DNA from: Deltaproteobacteria bacterium
Lineage (GTDB): Bacteria; Desulfobacterota; GWC2-55-46; DRQE01
Length of the DNA stretch: 64,000 bases
Assembly (NCBI GenBank): GCA_015492245.1
Contig: WGFM01000002.1
Coordinates: 62,001-126,000, forward strand
Reading direction: 5' to 3'
The position numbers were made by a program, and so were the translations under genes. Shown here piece by piece: positions 42,341-52,550 of the stretch (position 1 is the first letter of the stretch; each line of letters opens with the position of its first letter). The notes beneath the pieces were generated by a model. That model did no database searches, had not been told where the DNA came from, and saw only the letters and a program-made list of their open reading frames with translations.

Positions 42341-42869
42341 TTACTTCAGGGGAACCACCATAATAGCGGTAAGAAGCGGTGGCAGGGTTGCCATAGCAGG
42401 GGATGGGCAGGTAACCCTCGGGCAGACCGTCATGAAAAGGGGTGCGGTGAAGATAAGAAGGATGTGCGAGGGAAAGGTGCTCGTTGGGTTCGCAGGCTCA
42501 ACAGCCGATGCACTCACACTTTTCGACAAGTTCGAGTCCAAGCTGGAACACTACCGTGGCAACATAACGAGGGCTGTGGTTGAGCTCGCAAAGGACTGGA
42601 GAACGGACAGGGTCCTGAGAAGGCTCGAGGCACTCCTTGTAGCCGTGGACAAAGACCACAGCTTCATAATATCAGGCACAGGAGATGTTATAGAGCCCGA
42701 AGAAGGTATTGCAGCCATAGGCTCTGGAGGGGCCTTTGCATTGAGTGCGGCAAAGGCACTTGCAAGACACACCGATAAGAGTGCCCGAGAGATAGCCGAG
42801 GAGGCCATAAAGATAGCCTCGGAGATATGTGTGTATACCAACGAAAACATAACAGTCGAGGAGCTTTAG
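42333..42869 (+). CDS. hslV: ATP-dependent protease subunit HslV
   Basis: [29 protein letters not shown]; followed by hslU. Confidence 0.96.
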   Translation: MTDYFRGTTIIAVRSGGRVAIAGDGQVTLGQTVMKRGAVKIRRMCEGKVLVGFAGSTADALTLFDKFESKLEHYRGNITRAVVELAKDWRTDRVLRRLEALLVAVDKDHSFIISGTGDVIEPEEGIAAIGSGGAFALSAAKALARHTDKSAREIAEEAIKIASEICVYTNENITVEEL

Positions 42870-42881
42870 GAGGATCAATCT

Positions 42882-44234
42882 ATGAGGAGTTTCACTCCAA
42901 GAGAGATAGTGTCTGAACTGGACAAATACATAATAGGCCAGAAGGAGGCAAAACGGGCTGTGGCGATAGCGCTGCGCAACAGGTGGCGCCGTCAGCAGGT
43001 AAGCCCGGAGCTTCGCGACGAGATAGCACCAAAGAACATAATAATGATAGGGCCCACAGGGGTGGGTAAAACAGAAATATCAAGACGCCTTGCACGCCTT
43101 GCACAGGCACCATTCATAAAGGTGGAGGCAAGCAAGTTCACAGAGGTTGGCTATGTGGGTAGAGATGTGGAAAGCATCATAAGAGACCTTACAGAACTGG
43201 CAGTAAAGATGGTGAAAGACGAAGAGACAAAAAGGGTGCTCCTCAAGGCACGAGAGCTTGCAGAAGAAAGGCTGCTGGACTATCTACTTCCACCTGTGCC
43301 AGCACCTGCCTACCCAGCACCGGCAGAAGAGGATGAAAAGAAAGAACAGGCCCAGCGGGATACAAGAGAGAAGCTGCGTGCACTTCTGAGGGATGGCAGG
43401 CTCGATGACAGAGTTATAGAGATAGAGCAGACAGAACAGAAGATACCGGTGGTGGAGATATTCTCCTCAGCAGGGGTGGAGGAGATGGATATGAACATAA
43501 AGGATATGTTCTCAAACCTCTTCCCAAAAAGGACCAAGAGAAAGAAGGTGAAGGTCAAGGAGGCCTTCGAGGTGCTCACACAGGAGGAGGCACAGAAGCT
43601 TATAGACATGGACAAGGTAGTAAAAGACGCCGTAGAGAGGGTGGAACAATCGGGCATAGTGTTCATAGACGAGATAGACAAGATAGCAGGTAGACACTCG
43701 GGCTCAGGGGTGGATGTATCGAGAGAGGGTGTGCAGAGAGACCTCCTGCCCATAGTGGAGGGCTCTACCATCAACACAAAATACGGAATGGTCAAGACCG
43801 ACCACATACTCTTCATAGCCTCCGGGGCATTCCACATTGCAAAGCCATCTGACCTTATACCAGAGTTCCAGGGGCGTTTTCCCATAAGGGTGGAGCTGAA
43901 GCCCCTGGGTGAAGAAGAGTTCGTAAGGATACTCACAGAGCCAGAGAATGCGCTCATAAAACAGTACAGGGCACTGCTTGAGACAGAGGGTATAGAGCTG
44001 GTCTTTACAGACGATGCCACCCGGGAGATAGCAAGGGTGGCAGCCCATGTGAACGACAGGATGGAGAACATCGGGGCAAGAAGGCTTCATACCATACTGG
44101 AGAAGGTGCTCGATGATGTGTCCTTCAGCGCACCAGACCTTGAGACAAGAAAGGTTGTGATAGACAGCAACTATGTGAAGGACAGGCTCTCTGGAATACT
44201 TAAGGACGAAGACCTTTCACGCTATATACTCTAA
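42882..44234 (+). CDS. hslU: ATP-dependent protease ATPase subunit HslU
   Basis: [47 protein letters not shown]. Confidence 0.97.
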   Translation: MRSFTPREIVSELDKYIIGQKEAKRAVAIALRNRWRRQQVSPELRDEIAPKNIIMIGPTGVGKTEISRRLARLAQAPFIKVEASKFTEVGYVGRDVESIIRDLTELAVKMVKDEETKRVLLKARELAEERLLDYLLPPVPAPAYPAPAEEDEKKEQAQRDTREKLRALLRDGRLDDRVIEIEQTEQKIPVVEIFSSAGVEEMDMNIKDMFSNLFPKRTKRKKVKVKEAFEVLTQEEAQKLIDMDKVVKDAVERVEQSGIVFIDEIDKIAGRHSGSGVDVSREGVQRDLLPIVEGSTINTKYGMVKTDHILFIASGAFHIAKPSDLIPEFQGRFPIRVELKPLGEEEFVRILTEPENALIKQYRALLETEGIELVFTDDATREIARVAAHVNDRMENIGARRLHTILEKVLDDVSFSAPDLETRKVVIDSNYVKDRLSGILKDEDLSRYIL

Positions 44235-44242
44235 AGGACAGG

Positions 44243-45112
44243 ATGTGGAGGATGAAGAAACATCTGCAAAAGATAAGGATACTCCTCGAGGCACTCCCCT
44301 ACATAAAGAGGTTCTACGGTAAGACTGTTGTAATAAAGTATGGTGGGAGTGCCATGATAGAGGACTCCCTCAAGAGAAGCTTTGCCCAGGACATGGTGCT
44401 CCTCAAATATGTGGGCATAAACCCTGTGGTAGTGCACGGTGGCGGGCCACAGATTGCAGGGCTTCTGCACAGGCTCGGCAAGGAGACACGCTTTATAAAG
44501 GGTATAAGGGTTACAGACACCGAGACCATGGATGTGGTGGAGATGGTCCTTGGGGGAAAGGTGAACAAAGAAATAGTGGGGCTTATAAACCACTACGGCG
44601 GAAAGGCAGTGGGTGTAAGCGGCAAGGATGCCCACTTCATAAAGGCAAGACCCATTAAGATGAAGGGCGAAGAGCTGGGGCTTGCTGGCGATGTGGCAGA
44701 TATTGACCCATCCATCATAAGAAGCCTCGAGGACAGTGATTTCATTCCGGTTGTTGCACCCATAGGCGGAGATGATAAGGGGCAGAGCTACAATATAAAT
44801 GCAGATATAGTTGCCGGAAGACTTGCAAGTGCATTGAGGGCAGAAAAGCTCATACTCCTTACAGATGTGGAAGGGGTGCTCGATGAGGATAAAAAGCTCG
44901 TCCCATCACTCAGCCTCGCTGCGGCAAGAAGCCTTATAAGAAGGAAGATTGCAAAAGAGGGTATGGTGCCCAAGCTCAGGTGCTGCATGGAGGCGGTTGC
45001 AAAGGGGGTCAACTCTGCCCATATAATAGATGGCAGGGTGGAGCATGCGGTGCTTCTCGAGGTCTTCACAGACGCAGGTGTGGGAACGGTCATAAGGCTT
45101 AGAAAAGAGTGA
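44243..45112 (+). CDS. argB: acetylglutamate kinase
   Basis: [19 protein letters not shown]-terminal [13 protein letters not shown]; alternative ATG at 44252. Confidence 0.95.
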   Translation: MWRMKKHLQKIRILLEALPYIKRFYGKTVVIKYGGSAMIEDSLKRSFAQDMVLLKYVGINPVVVHGGGPQIAGLLHRLGKETRFIKGIRVTDTETMDVVEMVLGGKVNKEIVGLINHYGGKAVGVSGKDAHFIKARPIKMKGEELGLAGDVADIDPSIIRSLEDSDFIPVVAPIGGDDKGQSYNINADIVAGRLASALRAEKLILLTDVEGVLDEDKKLVPSLSLAAARSLIRRKIAKEGMVPKLRCCMEAVAKGVNSAHIIDGRVEHAVLLEVFTDAGVGTVIRLRKE

Positions 45113-45117
45113 GTCCC

Positions 45118-45999
45118 ATGGATACCTCACCTGGAAAGAGCATATTCGATCTCATACTGTGGGTGGAGGACAGACTCAGAGAGTGCGAGGTGGCCGAGCC
45201 AAGAAGAGAGGCACTCTTCATGCTGTCCCATCTCATGGGGATAAAACCCACAGAGCTTTTGAGAAGGTTCAGCCACAGGATGAATGGCTCGAAGGTGGCG
45301 GTCCTCGATGAGTGGATAGAGCGAAGGGCAAGGTGTGAGCCCCTCCAGTACATACTGGGACAGACAGAGTTCTGGGGGTTGAGTTTCGTTGTAGATGCAT
45401 CGGTTCTCATACCACGGCCTGAGACAGAACACCTCGTCGAAGAGGCCCTGAGGCTCTTGAGGGCCATGCCACCAGAAGAAGAACTCAGGGTGTGCGATCT
45501 CTGCACAGGCTGTGGCTGCATAGCCATAAGCATTGCCAGAGAGATACCCTCTGCAAGGATTGTTGCCACCGATATATCCCCAGCGGCACTCAACATGGCA
45601 CACAGGAACGCAGAGCTGAATATGGTGGAAGACAGGATAAGGTTTTTAGAGGGAGACCTTCTCTCACCCCTTAAGGACTACAGAGACACATTCCATGTTA
45701 TGACCACCAACCCACCCTATGTGAGAAGGGAAGAGCTCCATGATCTACAGCCAGAGGTAAGGCTCTATGAGCCGGCCCTGGCACTCGATGGAGGCGAAGA
45801 GGGGCTTTCTTTCACGAAGGCCATAGTTGAGAAAGGCCCCTGCTACATAAGGCATGGTGGCTATCTTGTGGTGGAGATAGGCCACGGGCAGAAAGAGGCG
45901 GTGGTGGAGATGTTCGAAGAGAGCGATGAGTTCGAACAGGTGTGGGTAAGGAAGGACTACTCTGGCATAGACCGTGTGGTTGCAGGAAGGAGGAGGTAG
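45118..45999 (+). CDS. prmC: release factor glutamine methyltransferase PrmC
   Basis: VLIPRPETEHLVEEAL, VCDLCTGCGCIAISIA, TTNPPYVRREEL (NPPY). Confidence 0.94.
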   Translation: MDTSPGKSIFDLILWVEDRLRECEVAEPRREALFMLSHLMGIKPTELLRRFSHRMNGSKVAVLDEWIERRARCEPLQYILGQTEFWGLSFVVDASVLIPRPETEHLVEEALRLLRAMPPEEELRVCDLCTGCGCIAISIAREIPSARIVATDISPAALNMAHRNAELNMVEDRIRFLEGDLLSPLKDYRDTFHVMTTNPPYVRREELHDLQPEVRLYEPALALDGGEEGLSFTKAIVEKGPCYIRHGGYLVVEIGHGQKEAVVEMFEESDEFEQVWVRKDYSGIDRVVAGRRR

Positions 46000-46005
46000 G
46001 AGAGC

Positions 46006-47202
46006 TTGAGGCAGGCCGATGTGATAGCACTTACAGAGAGGTATGTTGCAAGCACATACAGGCGTTACCCCGTGTGTTTCGTAAGGGGCAGTGGGGCAAG
46101 GCTGTGGGATACAGAGGGAAGGGAGTATCTGGATTTCGTCTCAGGGCTTGCGGTTACAAACCTGGGGCACAGCCATCCCAGGGTGGTTGAGGCCATAAAG
46201 AGACAGGCAGAAAGGGTTCTGCATACATCCAACCTCTACCACATAGAGCCACAGGCAAGGCTCGCAAGGCTGCTCTGTGAGAGGAGCTTCGCAGACAGGG
46301 TCTTTTTCTGCAACTCAGGGGCAGAGGCAAACGAGGCAGCCATAAAGCTTGTTAGAAGATACTTCAACCTCAGGGGTGAGAACCGCTACAAGATTATCAC
46401 CATGGAGAGATCCTTCCATGGAAGAACCTTCTTTTCCATGACAGCCACAGCACAGGAGAAGATACACACAGGGTTTGGCCCACTCCCAGAGGATTTTGTC
46501 TATGTGCCCTTCAACGATGTGGAGGCCCTGAAGGCTGCCATAGATGAGGAGACAGCGGCCATCATGGTTGAGCCCGTACAGGGCGAAGGTGGGGTGAGGC
46601 TGCCAGAGGAGGGCTACCTCGAAGAGGTAAGGAAGATATGCGACAGTGAGGGGCTACTTCTTGTGTTCGACGAGGTTCAAACAGGCGTTGGCAGAACAGG
46701 TAGAATGTTTGCCTATGAACACTATGGTGTGGAGCCAGATGTTATGACCCTTGCAAAGGCCCTTGCAGGTGGTATACCCATAGGTGCAATGCTCGCAAGA
46801 GAAGAGGTTATGGCAGCATTCGACCCTGGCACACATGCATCCACATTCGGTGGAAACCATCTTGCAACAGAGGTGGCCGCAACGGTTGTTGAGACCGTAC
46901 TGAAAGAGGGACTACTTGAGAACTGCCAGAGGGTGGGAGAATACCTCATGGCAGGCCTTTCAGGGCTTAAACATAGCCATCCATTTATAAAGGAAGTTAG
47001 GGGAAGGGGACTCATGGTGGCCATGGAACTCTCCATAGATGCTGCACCCATTGTGGATGAGTGTTTGAAGCGTGCCCTCCTTGTTAACGCAACGGCAGGC
47101 AGGGTGTTGAGGTTTCTTCCACCCCTTGTAATAGAAGAGAAGGATGTAGACCAGATGCTCGAGCTGTTGAGGGCTGTGCTCTATGGATTCAAAGAGGGTT
47201 AA
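46006..47202 (+). CDS. argD: acetylornithine aminotransferase
   Basis: NSGAEANEAAIKLVRRY, FDEVQTGVGRTG, TLAKALAGGIPIGA; TTG start. Confidence 0.93.
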   Translation: MRQADVIALTERYVASTYRRYPVCFVRGSGARLWDTEGREYLDFVSGLAVTNLGHSHPRVVEAIKRQAERVLHTSNLYHIEPQARLARLLCERSFADRVFFCNSGAEANEAAIKLVRRYFNLRGENRYKIITMERSFHGRTFFSMTATAQEKIHTGFGPLPEDFVYVPFNDVEALKAAIDEETAAIMVEPVQGEGGVRLPEEGYLEEVRKICDSEGLLLVFDEVQTGVGRTGRMFAYEHYGVEPDVMTLAKALAGGIPIGAMLAREEVMAAFDPGTHASTFGGNHLATEVAATVVETVLKEGLLENCQRVGEYLMAGLSGLKHSHPFIKEVRGRGLMVAMELSIDAAPIVDECLKRALLVNATAGRVLRFLPPLVIEEKDVDQMLELLRAVLYGFKEG

Positions 47203-47356
47203 CCTCTCTTCTCAGAGGCCCTTCCATCAAGCCCCATAATCTGCCCGATTCAGTATCGCTTACGGCCTTTCTTGTCCTCTCCAGTATGCGCACCCTCTTT
47301 CCACCCCTGATATTATAAAAGATAATGTGCAGAAGGGTCAGGCCCTGTAAAATGTT

Positions 47357-47386
47357 TTGACATGAGCCACGGGATTGGTATAGAAT
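47357..47386 (+). promoter_or_regulatory. sigma70-type promoter upstream of the sensor kinase
   Basis: TTGACA-N16-TATAGA / N18-TAGAAT; followed by hairpin GTCCT-caaaac-AGGAC at 47412-47427. Confidence 0.5.
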
Positions 47387-47468
47387 TAAAAAAGATTAAT
47401 GAAGTTTTTTTGTCCTCAAAACAGGACTAAAAAGGTCTTAAAAATCTCAAAGCCGGGAGGCCGCACCG

Positions 47469-48539
47469 ATGTTCATAGACCAGGCTCTCGACAACATAGA
47501 CTGTGCCATACTCTTCACAGACCAGGAGCACAGAATACGGTGGATGAACAGGAAGGCTCGTCAGTGGTTTACAGGGCTCGATGTGGGAAAACGGCGGGTC
47601 TGCTACAAGACACTCTCATTCGGCCATGGTTTCTGCACCATATGCCCCACCGGTAGAACCATAGACTATGGTGTGCCAACCCACTACGAGTTTACTATCC
47701 CATCAGAAGACAGGCAGAGAAACCTCGAGGTGCTGGCCATCCCCATGTGGGATGAGGGCATAAGGACCATGGTGATGGAGGTGGTGATGGATGTTACGAG
47801 GGCCAGGGTGGTCAGAATAAAGGAAGAGGCCATGATGGCACAGATAGAGAAGATGGCCGCCCTGGGACAACTTGCCGCAGGGGTTGCACATGAGCTCAAC
47901 ACCCCGCTGGGAACACTGTCCATAATATCCGATGAGCTGGGGCGTATACTCGATGCCTCGCAGAAAAGAAGTATACCCAGAAGGCTCCTGCACGAGTACA
48001 TACAGGATATGCGCGGAGAGATAGAAAGGTGTAGAGGCATAATACAGGACCTCCTCGGCTTTTCCAGACAGGGCCTATACCAGTTCACGATGACGGATAT
48101 AAACCAGCTCGTATCCAAGGTGGTGGAGTTCATACAGAAGGGTGAGAAGAAATACAACATAGGGATAGAAAAGAGGCTTGACCCCGCACTTCCACATGTG
48201 ATGACAGACAGGGATAGATTCAGGCAGGTGGTCTTCAATGTGATAAAGAACGCCATGGAGGCCATAGACAGAGAAGATGGCCTCGTAGAGATTGCAACGG
48301 AAAAGGAGGAATGCTGCGTGCGTGTCTCCATAAGGGACAATGGCTGTGGTATACCGGAAGAGAACCTTAAAAAGGTCTTCGAGCCATTCTTTACCACAAA
48401 GTCTGTGGGGCATGGCACAGGGCTGGGACTTTCGGTAAGCTATGGAATCATGAGGGATCTCAAAGGAGAGATAAGGATTAAAAGCAGGATGGGCGAGGGA
48501 ACACTGGTCATGCTCATCCTGCCAATCTCCGAAACATAG
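47469..48539 (+). CDS. cytoplasmic PAS-domain sensor histidine kinase with CxxCP motif
   Basis: PAS-like FTDQEHRIRWMNRKA with CYKTL...FCTICPTG; GVAHELNTPLGTL, NVIKNAMEAI, GTGLGLSVSYGI. Confidence 0.9.
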   Translation: MFIDQALDNIDCAILFTDQEHRIRWMNRKARQWFTGLDVGKRRVCYKTLSFGHGFCTICPTGRTIDYGVPTHYEFTIPSEDRQRNLEVLAIPMWDEGIRTMVMEVVMDVTRARVVRIKEEAMMAQIEKMAALGQLAAGVAHELNTPLGTLSIISDELGRILDASQKRSIPRRLLHEYIQDMRGEIERCRGIIQDLLGFSRQGLYQFTMTDINQLVSKVVEFIQKGEKKYNIGIEKRLDPALPHVMTDRDRFRQVVFNVIKNAMEAIDREDGLVEIATEKEECCVRVSIRDNGCGIPEENLKKVFEPFFTTKSVGHGTGLGLSVSYGIMRDLKGEIRIKSRMGEGTLVMLILPISET

Positions 48540-48552
48540 AGGGTGTGGGACA

Positions 48553-49869
48553 GTGGCAAGGATACTTATCCTCGATGACGATAGGGTCTTCCGCAGAACA
48601 CTTGATAGAGCGTTCTCCTCAAGAGGGTATGAGGTGTGGTCTGCAGGATGCCCTGAAGAGGCCATAAAGCTTGCCTCGCAGATAGAGTTCCACTGTGCAC
48701 TCATAGACATGAGAATGCCGGGGATGAACGGCCTCGATGTCATAAAAGAACTGAAGGAGATAAGACCCTCCATAAAGAACATAATCCTTACAGGACATGC
48801 CTCCATAGAGGATGCTGTGAGGACCATAAAGCTTGGTGGTTATCACTACCTGACCAAGCCATGCAACATGGAAGAGATAGACAGGGTGATAAACGAGGCG
48901 CTGAAAAACAGCCCCTCCATAGTGGAGGAAGGCCAGGCAGAATACCATGGAATCGTTGGCAGAAGCAGTGGAATAAGAAGGGTGGTGGAGCTGATAGAGC
49001 TCATAAAGGATATGGACCTGCCGGTACTTATATGTGGAGAGAGTGGCACAGGTAAAGAGCTTGTGGCAAGGGCGATACACAAGGCAAGTAAAAGGAAGGA
49101 CAAACCATTTATAGCGATAAACTGCGCCTCTTTGAAGCCGGAACTGCTGGAAAATGAGCTCTTTGGACATATAAAGGGCGCATTTACAGGTGCCATGGAG
49201 AACAAAGAGGGGCTTGTAAGCATGGCCAATGAGGGCACGCTCTTCATAGACGAGATGGGAGACATGAACCTCGTGGTGCAGGCAAGCCTTCTGAGGTTTA
49301 TAGAGACAGGCACCTTCAGACCACTTGGTTCAACCAGAGAGCAGAGGGTTAACACCAGAATAGTTGCAGCCATAAACAGGGATATAGAAGAAGAGGTGCA
49401 GAAAAAACGGTTCCGTGAAGACCTCTACTACAGACTAAATGTATACCGCATCAACATACCCCCCTTGAGGGAACGAAGAGAAGATATAGAGATGCTCGCA
49501 AGACACTTCATGGCAAGACTCTCCGAGCTGAGGGGGACTTCTGTAAGGTTGTCCGATGGTGCCACAGGAAGGCTTCTTACCTATGACTGGCCAGGCAATG
49601 TGAGGGAACTCTTCCACCTTCTCGAGAGGGTATGTGTCCTGAGAAGGGATGCGACCACCATTACAAGGGCTCACATCGAGGACGCCCTTGGCTCAACCAC
49701 GGCAAGGCCACTATCCTCTGTAAGCCCCCTGAAGGAGAGCGAGAAACGCCATATATTGACCATGCTGAAACTCCACAGGTGGAACATAACACAGACGGCA
49801 AGGGCCCTCGGTATAGACAGAAGGACGCTGCAGAGAAAGATGAAACAATATGGCCTGCGCAGGGACTGA
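48553..49869 (+). CDS. NtrC-family sigma-54-dependent response regulator
   Basis: REC domain, GESGTGKELVARAIH, GAFTGA loop, C-terminal Fis-type HTH (TQTARALGIDRRTLQRKMKQYG). Confidence 0.95.
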   Translation: MARILILDDDRVFRRTLDRAFSSRGYEVWSAGCPEEAIKLASQIEFHCALIDMRMPGMNGLDVIKELKEIRPSIKNIILTGHASIEDAVRTIKLGGYHYLTKPCNMEEIDRVINEALKNSPSIVEEGQAEYHGIVGRSSGIRRVVELIELIKDMDLPVLICGESGTGKELVARAIHKASKRKDKPFIAINCASLKPELLENELFGHIKGAFTGAMENKEGLVSMANEGTLFIDEMGDMNLVVQASLLRFIETGTFRPLGSTREQRVNTRIVAAINRDIEEEVQKKRFREDLYYRLNVYRINIPPLRERREDIEMLARHFMARLSELRGTSVRLSDGATGRLLTYDWPGNVRELFHLLERVCVLRRDATTITRAHIEDALGSTTARPLSSVSPLKESEKRHILTMLKLHRWNITQTARALGIDRRTLQRKMKQYGLRRD

Positions 49870-49967
49870 CAAACCCACCACATGCGGCAGAGTTGAATAA
49901 AACCTGCGGAATACCCCCCGATTAACAACCCTTCTTACCTTTCATTGCCCTATGGGTAATACCATGA

Positions 49968-49984
49968 TGCCACACCCTGGGGCA
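49968..49984. promoter_or_regulatory. candidate NtrC-type upstream activator dyad
   Basis: TGCCACACCCTGGGGCA: 9 of 12 defined positions match the classical NtrC site TGCACC-N5-GGTGCA; about 95 bp upstream of the predicted start. Confidence 0.35.
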
Positions 49985-50051
49985 GATGGAGTGCACCCGC
50001 CCATCCGTGTAACCCATTGATTTCAGTAGAAAAATGCCCTCACAGTCTGCA

Positions 50052-50068
50052 TTGGCAGGAATGTTGCA
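50052..50068 (+). promoter_or_regulatory. sigma-54 promoter (-24/-12)
   Basis: TTGGCAGGAATGTTGCA, GG-N10-GC spacing; single mismatch to TGGCACG-N4-TTGCA core. Confidence 0.8.
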
Positions 50069-50123
50069 GATAAAGACCTCTGCACCCCGGTTATTCTTAC
50101 AAAACTTCTAAGGAGGTAGGGTT

Positions 50124-50759
50124 ATGGCAAAGAGGCTTCTGTGTGCAGTTGTATCCATATTCATTCTTTCCATCTTTTCTGTGCCAGCCGGTGCAGAGCT
50201 TGGCGGACAGGTCTTCTACCGGTATTCCATTCCCAACCTGAGCGATAACAGGGGAGGTGAGGTCTTCACAGACACCCTTGGTGCAGCAGGGCTCAACAGC
50301 GATGACGGTGAGTGGGCAGTGGCTGCAGGTCTGGACCTTCCGCTTGCAACAGGGCTTGGCCCTGGCACGCTTCTGGGCGAGATAATGGTGGAATACGCAC
50401 GGTTTTCAGCAAAGAGGGTGCGCCAGACAACATCGGCACTGCTTGGTGGGACGGATAACTCCAATGTAACGGTCTCCGAGCTGATGGTGCTTGTGGCTCC
50501 AAAATACAGGCTTGAATACATGGATGGAAAGCTGCGCCCCTGGATAATACCGGCAGGTCTTGCGTTCCTCGTGAATTCTCCACCATCTGATGACACCACA
50601 TACCTCGATATTGGATACCACATGGGTGTTGGTGTGGAGTACAGGCTTACAGAGCTCCTTTCAACAGGTGTTGACTATCGCTACACCATAGCATCTGGTG
50701 AGCCCGACATAAAGACAAGTTATTCCACCCTTGGCCTGTATCTGGGAATAAACTTCTGA
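50124..50759 (+). CDS. outer-membrane beta-barrel protein
   Basis: Signal peptide, aromatic/amphipathic beta-strand pattern, C-terminal LYLGINF (terminal Phe). Confidence 0.7.
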   Translation: MAKRLLCAVVSIFILSIFSVPAGAELGGQVFYRYSIPNLSDNRGGEVFTDTLGAAGLNSDDGEWAVAAGLDLPLATGLGPGTLLGEIMVEYARFSAKRVRQTTSALLGGTDNSNVTVSELMVLVAPKYRLEYMDGKLRPWIIPAGLAFLVNSPPSDDTTYLDIGYHMGVGVEYRLTELLSTGVDYRYTIASGEPDIKTSYSTLGLYLGINF

Positions 50760-50778
50760 TGCGGCAGAAAGACCGCAT
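50759..50778 (+). other. hairpin at end of beta-barrel gene
   Basis: ATGCGG-cagaaaga-CCGCAT, perfect 6-bp stem overlapping the stop codon; no U tract. Confidence 0.35.
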
Positions 50779-50803
50779 GAGGCAGTATTGCACAGCAGAG
50801 TAG

Positions 50804-50960
50804 AAAACAGATTGTAAATGCAGAGGAAAACCGGGGTGCAATCCCAATCTGTTGTGCACCAGTGCCGCAGACGGAAATGTCCCTGGAAAAGAATTGCTGC
50901 GGTGAAAAACACAACGAAAACAAAGAGATAAGTGGTGCAGAGAGACTGTGGTATGCATAT
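50804..50960 (+). ncRNA. candidate structured leader RNA upstream of the cytochrome oxidase operon (cobalamin-riboswitch-like core)
   Basis: Nested perfect stems AACAGATTG/CAATCTGTT, GTTGTG/CACAAC, CCGCAG/CTGCGG; core GAGGAAAACCGGGGTGCAATCCCAATCTG-N4-GCACCAGTG resembles the conserved B12-riboswitch core, but the downstream B12 box is degenerate. Confidence 0.3.
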
Positions 50961-51035
50961 TGCTACTAACAGGGTAGGCACCATGTCTTACAGTCAGGCT
51001 GTAAATTATAAAAACATTCAGGAGGTGCAAGTATA

Positions 51036-51806
51036 ATGGCAAACCATACGGCTGAGCATGAACTTAAGTGGCATACCAGCTACTGGCCACTGATAATGAG
51101 TGTGGGCATCCTCTTTTTCGTGCCCCTCGCTTTTGTCTTCTACTTTGTCTATGAAAACGCATTTCTTACCGCCATATCTCTTGGCATAGGGGCACCACTT
51201 ACGCTCATATCCATAGCTGGCTGGATAAGGGAAGGGTTCGAGGACATCCACGGATACAACCAGGGCCTGAGTGTATGGGCCATGCCAGTATTCATAGTGG
51301 CAGAGGCACTGCTGTTTGCAGGTTTCTTTGCGTCCTACTGGGTGCTGCGCCTTACCGCGCCTGTTTGGCCACCGCTGGGCACCCCACATGAGATGCCCTT
51401 TCTGGTGCCAATAATGATGACAATAATACTTGTTACATCGAGTGTAACCATACACATGGCAGAGACCATGCTCGAGAAGAGAAAGGACATGAACTGGTTC
51501 GTCATATGGCTCTTCATAACCATAATACTCGGGGTGGTCTTCCTGGGGCTTTCCGTATACGAGTGGATAGAGCTCTATCACGAGGGCTTCACACTGAGCA
51601 CCAATGTTTACTCATCTTCGTTCTTCTCAATAACAGGGTTCCACGCTTCCCATGTGCTGGTGGGAATAGGCATATTCCTGTGTATCCTTGTTCCAGCCCT
51701 GGGTGGCAGGGCCAATCTGGCCTTTGTGAAGTCTGCCTCCATGTACTGGCACTTTGTGGATATAGTGTGGTTGTTTGTTGTCTCACAGCTTTACTTCTGG
51801 AAGTAA
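51036..51806 (+). CDS. cytochrome c oxidase subunit III
   Basis: Seven-TM COX3: GFFASYWVLR, GFHASHVLVGIGIFL, YWHFVDIVWLFVVSQLYFW; GGAGGTG SD. Confidence 0.93.
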   Translation: MANHTAEHELKWHTSYWPLIMSVGILFFVPLAFVFYFVYENAFLTAISLGIGAPLTLISIAGWIREGFEDIHGYNQGLSVWAMPVFIVAEALLFAGFFASYWVLRLTAPVWPPLGTPHEMPFLVPIMMTIILVTSSVTIHMAETMLEKRKDMNWFVIWLFITIILGVVFLGLSVYEWIELYHEGFTLSTNVYSSSFFSITGFHASHVLVGIGIFLCILVPALGGRANLAFVKSASMYWHFVDIVWLFVVSQLYFWK

Positions 51807-51830
51807 AAACCTGAAAGGAGTGTGGATCTT

Positions 51831-52550
51831 ATGAGGACATTCTTCAAAACCCATGCAATCATCTTTCTTCTGGCGCTCATCCTTCCTGTGTCATCCCATG
51901 CCTCAACGGACAAGGGTGTGCCAGACCTTGTGGTGGAATGGGATACACTCTGGCACCATATGATGATAGACATAACCGTTATAGGCATGATCTTTGCCAT
52001 TGTAACCCTGTATCTTATGTTCAAATACAGGAGAAGGACCCCTGACGAAGAGGGCGGAAGGTTCAGGCTTTCCACCCTTGGGGTTATGGGATGGACGCTG
52101 ATACCTGCCTTTATATTCTTGGCAGATGACATATTCCTTGCCGCAAAGAACTTCGAGGTGTGGCAGAAATATCGCAATGTGCCTGAGAACGCCTATGTGG
52201 TGGAGGTGGAGGCCTACATGTGGGGATGGGATGTAAAGTATCCCGAGGAAGAGATAGTGCTGACCAATGAGATGGTGGTGCCACAGGACAGGCCCGTCAT
52301 GGTGCGGCTCAAGAGCAGAGATGTGGTGCACAGTTTTTTTGCCCCTGAGCTGAGGGTTAAGTGGGATGCGGTGCCAGGGATGGTTACATACCTGTGGTTC
52401 AACACACACAAAGGGGGTGAATATCTGTTCACCTGCACAGAGTACTGTGGGTTGCTTCATTCCGGGATGTACGGAAAGATAAGGATTGTCCCTCCTCAGG
52501 AGTTCACAAGATGGATTGAAGATCATAGAGAGAAAGGAGGAAAGATATGA
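51831..52550 (+). CDS. cytochrome c oxidase subunit II with CuA site
   Basis: VVHSFFAPELRVKWDAVPG and CTEYCGLLHSGMYG CuA ligands; ATG 51831 with AAGGAG SD. Confidence 0.93.
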   Translation: MRTFFKTHAIIFLLALILPVSSHASTDKGVPDLVVEWDTLWHHMMIDITVIGMIFAIVTLYLMFKYRRRTPDEEGGRFRLSTLGVMGWTLIPAFIFLADDIFLAAKNFEVWQKYRNVPENAYVVEVEAYMWGWDVKYPEEEIVLTNEMVVPQDRPVMVRLKSRDVVHSFFAPELRVKWDAVPGMVTYLWFNTHKGGEYLFTCTEYCGLLHSGMYGKIRIVPPQEFTRWIEDHREKGGKI

